From positions 1 to 5,181 of the forward strand of contig JAJAYU010000154.1 in NCBI GenBank assembly GCA_026786125.1: DNA of 5,181 bases. Reading direction: 5' to 3'. The stretch comes from Chamaesiphon sp. Its GTDB lineage: Bacteria > Cyanobacteriota > Cyanobacteriia > Cyanobacteriales > Chamaesiphonaceae. Position numbers and translations under genes: made by a program. The notes beneath the pieces are model-generated. The model saw only the letters and a program-made list of their open reading frames with translations. It did no database searches and was not told the origin of the DNA. Of this stretch, positions 1 through 4,938 are shown in pieces; position 1 is the stretch's first letter; each line of letters starts with the position of its first letter.

Positions 1-177
1 GAGCAAGACAACCTCATTGAGTTAATTCGCCAGCAAAGAGAAGAACAGCATGGTAAAAAGTTCTGGGAGGGATTCCAGAAACTCAGAGCGACGTTGGAAC
101 GGGAGGGAATATCTTTCGATGATGATGACTTTGCTGACTTGAGAGATCGTTCTCCAGGGCGTGAAGTAAATCTATGA
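1..177 (+). CDS. VapB-type antitoxin, C-terminal part (5' end outside window)
   Basis: An open frame enters from the left edge and runs 58 codons to TGA at 175-177; no start is visible, so the gene is partial. The visible part is strongly charged: a Gln/Glu/Arg-rich segment, then FWEGFQKLRATLEREGI, then an acidic FDDDDFADLRDR stretch, ending in SPGREVNL. This tail is one I associate with antitoxins encoded just before VapC genes in cyanobacteria; in such proteins the C-terminal part wraps and neutralises the toxin, while the missing N-terminal part would bind DNA as a dimer and repress the operon. The stop overlaps the start of the PIN-domain gene as ATGA (174-177), which points to translational coupling. 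The VapB call rests mainly on position and the tail; no DNA-binding domain can be checked here. Confidence 0.72.
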   Translation, partial: EQDNLIELIRQQREEQHGKKFWEGFQKLRATLEREGISFDDDDFADLRDRSPGREVNL

Positions 178-605
178 GCGTAAAATATTTGCTCGATACC
201 AATATTTTTTCAGAGTTGATGCGTCCGGCTCCAAACCCGAAAATCGTCAAGATAGTTGATCGATGTAAAGCAGAAACTGCAACAGCTAGTACCGTAATCC
301 ACGAACTTCTCTACGGCTGTCTCCGACTCCCAGAATCCAATAAACGTCAAGCCTTCATGGATTATATTAATGATTCAGTTCTCAATTTACCAATAATTGA
401 TTATGATTCCAATGCTGCTCAGTTACACGCCCAAGAAAGAGCACGATTGTCTAAAATTGGTAAAACTTTAGCCTTTGCAGATGGACAAATTGCTAGTATT
501 GCTGCCTCTAATGATTTGATTTTGGTGACTAATAACGTTGCTGATTTTCAGTATTTCGACAGCTTGAAAATCGAGAACTGGTTTGAGAGTGGAGACAACT
601 CATGA
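174..605 (+). CDS. vapC: VapC-family PIN-domain toxin ribonuclease
   Basis: This 143-residue protein has the usual VapC length and a complete PIN domain. The first strand carries LLDTNIFSEL with acidic Asp8; the second acidic residue is Glu44 in VIHELLYG; the third is Asp103 in FADGQIASIA; the last strand ends in the typical LVTNNVADF (Thr119, Asn120, Asp124). These residues bind Mg2+ or Mn2+ in family members, which act as cytoplasmic endoribonucleases that cut tRNA, rRNA or mRNA and stop growth when the antitoxin is degraded. The RNA target cannot be told from sequence. The ATG at 174 overlaps the stop of the upstream antitoxin gene, and its own stop TGA (603-605) overlaps the start of the next gene, so all three are probably translated from one message. 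All catalytic acids are present, so the toxin looks intact. Confidence 0.93.
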   Translation: MSVKYLLDTNIFSELMRPAPNPKIVKIVDRCKAETATASTVIHELLYGCLRLPESNKRQAFMDYINDSVLNLPIIDYDSNAAQLHAQERARLSKIGKTLAFADGQIASIAASNDLILVTNNVADFQYFDSLKIENWFESGDNS

Positions 606-940
606 AAAGTCGTAATTCCCAGATCGGATCGGCTGTTGATGATTACTTAGAAGCAGAAGATTTACTAACCGAAGCTAATGAAATTGCGATCAAAAGAGTC
701 ATTGCGTGGCAGATTCAGCAAGAAATTACAGCCAAACAAATGACCAAAACCAGCGTAGCCAAAGCAATGGGTACTAGCCGCGCCGCAGTTGACAGGCTGC
801 TCGATCCAACCAATACCTCTGTAACTCTCAACACCCTAGGTAAAGCCGCTAGCGTTCTAGGTAAACGGATTAAGATCGAGCTGGTTGAATCTACTGTCCC
901 GCTCTCGATCAAAACTAACAAATTTCAAGCTAATAATTAA
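602..940 (+). CDS. HigA/Xre-like helix-turn-helix protein, antitoxin-like
   Basis: This 112-residue protein has an acidic N-terminal segment (DDYLEAEDLL, residues 13-22), a helical linker (KRVIAWQIQQEI, 31-42) and an Xre/Cro-type helix-turn-helix at about 49-69 (TKTSVAKAMGTSRAAVDRLL), followed by NTSVTLNTLGKAASVLGKRIKIELV. From family knowledge this is the layout of HigA-type antitoxins that usually follow a RelE-like HigB (Gp49) toxin gene and repress their own operon. Here the gene before it is a VapC toxin instead. The ATG at 602 overlaps the vapC stop as ATGA, and a GGAG ribosome site lies at 591-594, seven bases upstream. It may be an extra regulator of the operon, a second antitoxin, or a remnant of another toxin-antitoxin pair. 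The last 12 or so residues look unconserved. Confidence 0.85.
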   Translation: MKSRNSQIGSAVDDYLEAEDLLTEANEIAIKRVIAWQIQQEITAKQMTKTSVAKAMGTSRAAVDRLLDPTNTSVTLNTLGKAASVLGKRIKIELVESTVPLSIKTNKFQANN

Positions 941-1650
941 TACTGTGCTGCTGAAAATATCTCATCCAATTTAGTCCGAACTGCTTGAATGTCTTGCCAC
1001 ATTAGCCATTTGGGTTTGCCGACATCTGGGGCAGGATTGCGGAGAAGGTAGGCTGGATGAAAAATTGGCATACATAGTCTGCCCTCCCATTCAATCCAGG
1101 TACCGCGAATTTTGCTGATGGCTTCTTTTTTACCTGTGATTGCTTTGACTGCGGTTGCGCCTGTGAGTAAGATAATTTTGGGATCTACTAGGCGAATTTG
1201 TTCGAGTAAATAGGGTTTGCAAGCAGCAACTTCGGCGGGGGTGGGAACGCGATTTTCGGGTGGACGGCAACGGACGACGTTACAGATATAGATGTCATCT
1301 TCGATCGTTAGTTTAACAGCAGCGAGAATCTTTTCAAGCAGTTGACCGGATCGACCGACGAATGGTAAGCCTTGTTCATCTTCATTTTGACCTGGGCCTT
1401 CACCAATAATCATAATTGAGGCGTGTTCATTACCTCTACCAACAACTGCTTTGGTGCGAGTTTCGCCGAGTTCGCAGCGATGGCAAATCTGACAATGGGT
1501 AGCGAGTTGAGCGATGTTGCTGTATGTACCTGGCGGAATCGGAATGGTACTAATTGTGGGAATCAGATCGAAGTTGGTAGCTGAAATCGGTTCGCTAGAT
1601 GGATTAGTTCCGGTTTGACCAAAAATGTTTAACTGAGATTCTGACGACAT
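937..1650 (-). CDS. udg: Family 4 (Fe-S) uracil-DNA glycosylase
   Basis: The 237-residue product removes uracil, from cytosine deamination or dUTP incorporation, from DNA and so starts base excision repair. Residues about 45-230 form the family 4 domain. Four cysteines fit the 4Fe-4S ligands: Cys56 and Cys59 (ICHRC), Cys128 (VVRCRPP) and Cys144 (VAACKPYL), with the 16-residue spacing of the last pair expected for the family. Motif 1 is GEGPGQNEDEQGLPFVG (83-99), forming the active site and uracil pocket; the second active-site motif is HPAYLLRNP (198-206). Residues 1-42 are a Ser/Thr/Pro-rich, probably disordered extension containing QLNIF at 6-10, a possible sliding-clamp-binding motif. No other Met occurs before residue 80, so the ATG at 1650 is the only likely ATG start, though its ribosome site is weak. 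The gene overlaps the convergent helix-turn-helix gene by 4 nt. Confidence 0.95.
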   Translation of the reverse strand: MSSESQLNIFGQTGTNPSSEPISATNFDLIPTISTIPIPPGTYSNIAQLATHCQICHRCELGETRTKAVVGRGNEHASIMIIGEGPGQNEDEQGLPFVGRSGQLLEKILAAVKLTIEDDIYICNVVRCRPPENRVPTPAEVAACKPYLLEQIRLVDPKIILLTGATAVKAITGKKEAISKIRGTWIEWEGRLCMPIFHPAYLLRNPAPDVGKPKWLMWQDIQAVRTKLDEIFSAAQY

Positions 1651-1659
1651 TTCTTTTAA

Positions 1660-1694
1660 TTGATAATTGATAATTGATAATTAATAATTAATAG
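1660..1694. repeat. Heptamer tandem repeat array 1 (TTGATAA)
   Basis: Three exact copies of TTGATAA (1660-1680) are followed by TTAATAA and TTAATAG (1681-1694), all in the same 7-base register. The next unit would begin with TTA at 1695-1697, which is the complement of the kinase stop codon. The array fills nearly all of the 44-nt gap between the kinase stop and the uracil-DNA glycosylase start. It resembles the short tandemly repeated repetitive (STRR) heptamers known from cyanobacteria, although this unit is not one of the originally named ones as I recall them. Confidence 0.9.
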
Positions 1695-2591
1695 TTATTT
1701 TTGACGGTTGAGCATTTCCCAAGCTAGTTTTGCTGCTCCGGTGATACCTGCTTGATTGCCCAGTTGGGCGGCGATTAGTTTGAATTTTGGGCGGGAAGTT
1801 TCCATGACACGACGTTCGATTTCCCGTTGAGCAGCGGGGAGAAAATACTCGGCACTGGCACTAATACCGCCGCCGATAATGGCGACTTCGGGGGTGAGAA
1901 TATAGCTAATGCTGGTTAAGCCGATCCCTAGATTTCGACCGTAATTATCCCAAAATTCTAACGCGGATCGATCGCCAGCGGCGGCTAGTTCGCCCATTGC
2001 TTGGGGTGATTTGCCAGTGATTCGGTGAATTGCTTGTCCTGAGAGGAATTGTTCGAGGGAGCCATTATTACCGCTGTTGCAGGGATGTCCATTGGGATCG
2101 AAGGAAATCAGCCCTAATTCACCCGCACTGCCAGCATGTCCAGTAAATAGTTCGCCATTGAGGAAGATCGCGCCGCCGACTCCCGTACCTAGAGTGAGTA
2201 AGATCGAGTTGCGGTAGCCGCGTCCAGCCCCAAGCCAGTTTTCGCCGAGTCCAGCGCAGTTGCCATCATTACCAACGACTGCGGGAATGCCAGTGCGGGA
2301 TTGAATCAGAGTGGCTACAGGGATATCGATCCAACCTTCTAGATTAATCGCGATTTTTGCTACCCTACCCGTAATATCTGCGGGGCCTGGTGTACCGATC
2401 CCGATCGCTCTAATATTAACCATACTTGGGGCTAATTTCTTGATCGCATAGACCATCATATCGATGACATCATCGGGATAGGCTGGCTGGGGCGTGGGTA
2501 CTGTGAGAGATTGCCGACAAGTCCCATCCTCGGTAAATCGCCCTAATTTAATTGCTGTACCACCCAGATCGATCCCGATTACTTCAGTCAT
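1695..2591 (-). CDS. ROK-family sugar kinase, probable glucokinase
   Basis: Starting at the ATG at 2591 the protein has 298 residues, the usual ROK length. It opens with the ATP-binding segment VIGIDLGGTAIKLG (4-17). GIGTPGP (64-70) and VGNDGNCAGLGE (106-117, catalytic-base Asp109) are followed by LTLGTGVGGAIFLNGEL (133-149) and GHAGSAGELG (151-160). The C-terminal half has the family's VAIIGGGIS (236-244). ROK kinases phosphorylate glucose or related sugars and amino sugars in the cytoplasm; cyanobacterial members act as glucokinases, so glucose is the best guess. The zinc-site CxCGxxGC pattern is degenerate here: Cys171 remains, but the other two positions are Ser173 and Ser178. A start 19 codons upstream (2648) is open, but its extra residues only translate the heptamer repeat, so I reject it. 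There is no helix-turn-helix, so it is not a ROK repressor. Confidence 0.9.
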   Translation of the reverse strand: MTEVIGIDLGGTAIKLGRFTEDGTCRQSLTVPTPQPAYPDDVIDMMVYAIKKLAPSMVNIRAIGIGTPGPADITGRVAKIAINLEGWIDIPVATLIQSRTGIPAVVGNDGNCAGLGENWLGAGRGYRNSILLTLGTGVGGAIFLNGELFTGHAGSAGELGLISFDPNGHPCNSGNNGSLEQFLSGQAIHRITGKSPQAMGELAAAGDRSALEFWDNYGRNLGIGLTSISYILTPEVAIIGGGISASAEYFLPAAQREIERRVMETSRPKFKLIAAQLGNQAGITGAAKLAWEMLNRQK

Positions 2592-2598
2592 TGTTTGG

Positions 2599-2633
2599 TG
2601 GATAATTGATAATTGATAGTTGATAATTGATAA
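2599..2633. repeat. Heptamer tandem repeat array 2 (TTGATAA)
   Basis: Five units in one register: TGGATAA, TTGATAA, TTGATAG, TTGATAA, TTGATAA. The array ends eight bases before the kinase ATG, so it forms part of that gene's 5' leader. It has the same orientation as array 1. The number of units may vary between strains. Confidence 0.88.
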
Positions 2634-2648
2634 ACAACAAGATCCCAT

Positions 2649-2688
2649 GTAGGGGGTGTTGCCTACCAGATTCTACCTTCGTGAGGTA
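2649..2688. other. Two small inverted repeats between oxidoreductase and kinase genes
   Basis: GTAGG (2649-2653) pairs with CCTAC (2662-2666) across an 8-nt loop, and TACCT (2674-2678) pairs with AGGTA (2684-2688) across TCGTG. Both stems are only 5 bp and neither has a T-run, so they are not clear terminators. They may belong to a dispersed palindromic repeat. Nothing else stands out in the 2634-2723 stretch. Confidence 0.3.
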
Positions 2689-2723
2689 CGGTATTTCCCC
2701 GCTCCCTGCTCCTCTCTTTCAGA

Positions 2724-3731
2724 TTAAGAGTTATTTAATATCTTATCGGCTACAGTCATACCAGATAGATAAGCAGATTCTACCCGATTTCCGCCGCACC
2801 AATCACCACAAAAATATAGAGGTGCGATTGTTTGAGCTGTAAGGAATCTTTCTGATAAGGGATTTTGAGCAAAGGCGTAACCCCAACGGTGAACTTGGAT
2901 GAGTTCAGGCTGAGTGAGAGCGGGAACTAGGGGCACTATGGCATCGATTAATTTTTGACCGATAATTGCGAGATCTGGCGCATCAAAATATTGCTCGGCA
3001 AAGGCTGCGCTGCTCTGGACTACCAGTACTGGCTGGGTGGGATTTAGTTGTTTGGAACTGTCTAAACCAATCCAAGCTAGGGTAGGATGCTCGATACAGT
3101 GAATTCCTTGCCAAGTGATTGCTGCGGCTGCGTTTTGGTCTGTTGTGGGATAAACTGCGATCGCGGTAATCGATCGACTAAACTGGACACTACTTAGCTG
3201 TTGAATACAGGCTGGATCGATCTGTGTTTTAGCGATGACTAATGCCTGAGCGGGAGGAGTCGCGAAGACAATTTGCTCGGCTGTCAGGGAAAATTCAGGA
3301 TCTTTACTACTGAGTCGCCAGCCATGCTCCATCAGCGAAATCGCTGTAATCAATTTATCACCAATGATCTCCAGATCTCGCCCTAAATATTTGGCGATAC
3401 TAGTTGCGCCTAGCGGTGCGGCATAATAAGGCACAGATTTAGTCGGCGGTTGCAAAATGCCATCACTAGATAAGCTGTGAATACCCTCAGTCCACACCCG
3501 CAAAATACCTGCGGCTACTAGTTCAGCAATCCACGCTCTGAATAGATCCCCTTTCGGCTGAAGATAACAGACACCATGATCCGCATGGGTACCAGCCAAC
3601 CGACGAGTTGCCAATCGACCACCTAATCCTCGCGACTTATCGATTAACACGACTGATTTACCCGCCTGCTGGAGTTTCTGGGCACAAGTCAACCCCGCAA
3701 TCCCCGCCCCAATCACCGCAATTTCAAACAT
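2724..3731 (-). CDS. Renalase-like FAD/NAD(P)-binding oxidoreductase
   Basis: The 335-residue protein starts with a Rossmann dinucleotide-binding motif, VIGAGIAGL (6-14, GxGxxG at 8-13), with Asp31 closing the second strand to bind the adenine ribose. It continues with KSRGLGGRLATRR (32-44), a signature of renalase-like flavoproteins. The tail has HRWGYA (281-286) and GDWCGGNRVESAYLSG (309-324), which closes over FAD. The length fits a full-length member. Bacterial renalases oxidise wrong-isomer dihydronicotinamides (2- or 6-dihydroNAD(P)) back to NAD(P)+ using oxygen; that is the best guess for the reaction, but related amine oxidase-like proteins have unknown substrates. It is cytoplasmic, as no signal peptide or membrane segment is seen. 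Its leader (3732-3941) contains terminator-like hairpins and repeats. A weak GAGAG-type ribosome site lies about 12 nt before the ATG. Confidence 0.85.
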   Translation of the reverse strand: MFEIAVIGAGIAGLTCAQKLQQAGKSVVLIDKSRGLGGRLATRRLAGTHADHGVCYLQPKGDLFRAWIAELVAAGILRVWTEGIHSLSSDGILQPPTKSVPYYAAPLGATSIAKYLGRDLEIIGDKLITAISLMEHGWRLSSKDPEFSLTAEQIVFATPPAQALVIAKTQIDPACIQQLSSVQFSRSITAIAVYPTTDQNAAAAITWQGIHCIEHPTLAWIGLDSSKQLNPTQPVLVVQSSAAFAEQYFDAPDLAIIGQKLIDAIVPLVPALTQPELIQVHRWGYAFAQNPLSERFLTAQTIAPLYFCGDWCGGNRVESAYLSGMTVADKILNNS

Positions 3732-3754
3732 AAATTTCAGCTCTCACTAGAAGG

Positions 3755-3783
3755 AAAAATCCCCTCCTGGGAGCGGTTTTTTT
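3755..3783. terminator. Terminator-like hairpin, usable on both strands
   Basis: An A5 run (3755-3759), a stem of CCCCTC/GAGCGG (3761-3766 with 3771-3776, one C-C mismatch, CTGG loop) and a T7 run (3777-3783) make a bidirectional intrinsic-terminator layout. On the - strand the T-run is ATTTTT. It would end the permease transcript about 160 nt after its stop, but it also lies only about 24 nt before the oxidoreductase ATG, so attenuation is possible. No + strand gene is seen to use it. Confidence 0.5.
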
Positions 3784-3814
3784 ATTCGGAGGTTCCCTCC
3801 GAATAAAAAAACCG
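3774..3814. repeat. Perfect 19-bp inverted repeat
   Basis: CGGTTTTTTTATTCGGAGG (3774-3792) is exactly complementary to 3796-3814, with loop TTC. Because the T-run is in the 5' arm and the A-run in the 3' arm, it is not itself a classic terminator on either strand. It shares bases 3774-3776 and the T7 run with the terminator-like hairpin, so on the + strand the two folds exclude each other. It may be a small palindromic repeat or a remnant of a miniature mobile element. Confidence 0.85.
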
Positions 3815-3869
3815 ACAAGACAGGGATGTCCGTAGGTAGATTTCCTCGGTACACAACAACCCTAGAAAT

Positions 3870-3894
3870 GTTGGGTTTCATTCTTCAACCCAAC
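3870..3894. repeat. Palindromic intergenic repeat (GTTGGGTT/AACCCAAC)
   Basis: GTTGGGTT at 3870-3877 pairs exactly with AACCCAAC at 3887-3894 around a 9-nt loop. The sequence, with its CCTAC flank, resembles a dispersed palindrome that I recall seeing in intergenic regions of many cyanobacteria. There is no T-run, so a terminator role is not supported. Confidence 0.6.
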
Positions 3895-3902
3895 CTACAA
3901 TC

Positions 3903-3944
3903 TGATTAATTATCAATTATCAATTATCAATTATCAATTAATCA
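3903..3944. repeat. Heptamer tandem repeat array 3 (TTATCAA), palindromic ends
   Basis: Four exact TTATCAA units (3910-3937) are the reverse complement of the unit in arrays 1 and 2. They are framed by TGATTAA (3903-3909) and TTAATCA (3938-3944), which are inverted copies of each other. The last three bases, TCA at 3942-3944, are the complement of the permease stop codon, so the end of the array provides the stop. Confidence 0.9.
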
Positions 3945-4847
3945 ACCTCCTCTCTCCCTGGAATTGATCAACTCGCTCAAACCCTCACCCAACAGTGATA
4001 AACCAGTCACCATCAACGTCAGAGCCAAACCTGGAAAGAAAGTCGTCCACCAAATGCCAGTGGAAAGTGCCGGGAGAGCTTGTTTGAGATCGTGTCCCCA
4101 TTCGGCGATCTCATCAGGTAAACCCAAGCCGAGGAAACCCAAACCGCCCAAGACTAAAATTGCATCCGCTGCGTTGAGCGTGAACAGAACTGGAACACTT
4201 TGGATAACATTGGCAAAGAGATATTTTTTGAGCACATGACTAGTAGACGCACCTAGAGCCTGAGCTGCTTCGACAAACATCTGCGTCTTCAAACTAGCCG
4301 TCTGATTGCGGACGACCCGAAAGTATTGGGGAATATAGGAAATACTCAGAGCAATCGCCGCATTGAATACACCTTTGCCAACAATAAACGCGAGTGTGAC
4401 TGAGAGCAGCAATCCTGGGAGCGTGTAAATCGTATCCATGATGAATAGCAAAACTCGATCAAGATTACCACCCAGATAGCCGCTAACCATGCCTAATGGC
4501 ACACCAATGAGTAAACTCATCATCGTCGCTTGGATTACGACCTGGAGAGCCGCCTGGGTACCAAATAGCGTCCGTGCGAACACATCATAACCTTCCCGAC
4601 TGGTACCAAACCAATGCTGCCAAGAGGGAGCTTGATTGATCGGGTTGTAAGGTGGCGTGGAGCTACCGAGTAGATCTTGGGGATCTTGGAGGATGCCGAT
4701 CGATTGTAGCAGCGGGGCAAAGATCGCGATCGCTACGAAGCTAACTGTAATGATTACGCCCAATTTGAGTAATTGGGCGGACAAAGGATCGCGGCGATTG
4801 CGGAAGAGTTGTTTGACCGAACTAAGTGAAAGTTTACTGGCAGCCAT
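3942..4847 (-). CDS. DppC/OppC-type ABC transporter permease
   Basis: The 301-residue protein is an inner-membrane permease of the peptide/nickel ABC importer group. An N-terminal cytoplasmic stretch is followed by a membrane segment at about 27-48, then an external loop with HWFGTSREGYDVFAR (78-92), a variant of the HxxGTDxxGRD motif of DppC-like subunits. Further membrane segments lie at about 98-125, 132-156, 160-176, 215-240 and 268-289. The EAA loop, EAAQALGASTSHVLKKY (193-209), contacts the ATPase. Such subunits work as a pair with a DppB-like permease plus ATPases and a binding protein; none of these is in the window, so the substrate (peptide, nickel or other) is open. The length is normal. 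The stop codon falls in the end of a heptamer repeat. The start at 4847 has no clear ribosome site. Confidence 0.92.
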   Translation of the reverse strand: MAASKLSLSSVKQLFRNRRDPLSAQLLKLGVIITVSFVAIAIFAPLLQSIGILQDPQDLLGSSTPPYNPINQAPSWQHWFGTSREGYDVFARTLFGTQAALQVVIQATMMSLLIGVPLGMVSGYLGGNLDRVLLFIMDTIYTLPGLLLSVTLAFIVGKGVFNAAIALSISYIPQYFRVVRNQTASLKTQMFVEAAQALGASTSHVLKKYLFANVIQSVPVLFTLNAADAILVLGGLGFLGLGLPDEIAEWGHDLKQALPALSTGIWWTTFFPGLALTLMVTGLSLLGEGLSELINSRERGG

Positions 4848-4875
4848 CTGAAAGTTTGGAGCGGGGAGGTTGAGT

Positions 4876-4935
4876 TCACTTACTATAGATCGATCGGTCG
4901 GTTATTGATGATTAATCTTGATCAAAAGTAAGTGA
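4876..4935. repeat. 9-bp inverted repeat with 42-nt spacer upstream of permease gene
   Basis: TCACTTACT (4876-4884) is exactly complementary to AGTAAGTGA (4927-4935). The spacer holds GATCGATC (4888-4895) and the palindrome TTGATCAA (4918-4925). It lies where the permease promoter should be. It could be a pair of regulator sites, the ends of a small element, or chance. Confidence 0.45.
4882..4887 (-). promoter_or_regulatory. Possible -10 box for the permease gene
   Basis: On the - strand TATAGT lies about 35 nt before the ATG at 4847 and is close to the TATAAT consensus. No good -35 box is found at the usual spacing, although some cyanobacterial promoters lack one. This is a weak call. Confidence 0.22.
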
Positions 4936-4938
4936 TTA

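Noticed and set aside
715..921. Open frame on the - strand inside the helix-turn-helix gene
   Set aside because: It is a shadow of a well-supported coding region and its translation has no protein-like motif.
2592..2648. A 19-codon N-terminal extension of the ROK kinase starting at 2648
   Set aside because: The extra residues (LSIINYQLSIIH and flanks) are only the translation of the heptamer repeat, and the ATP-binding strand begins right after the Met at 2591, as expected for the family.
2627..2842. Open frame of 71 codons on the + strand
   Set aside because: It starts in repeat DNA, runs antisense into the oxidoreductase gene and has no recognisable domain.
3732..3941. Riboswitch or small RNA in the oxidoreductase leader
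   Set aside because: The visible structure is explained by repeats and a terminator-like hairpin; no known riboswitch core was recognised.
3903..3944. CRISPR array suspected from the regular repeats
   Set aside because: Units are 7 nt with no spacers, so this is a simple tandem array.
3964..4851. Open frames within the permease gene at 3964-4239 (+), 4535-4720 (-) and 4657-4851 (+)
   Set aside because: All overlap a clear DppC-like coding region and look like out-of-frame shadows.
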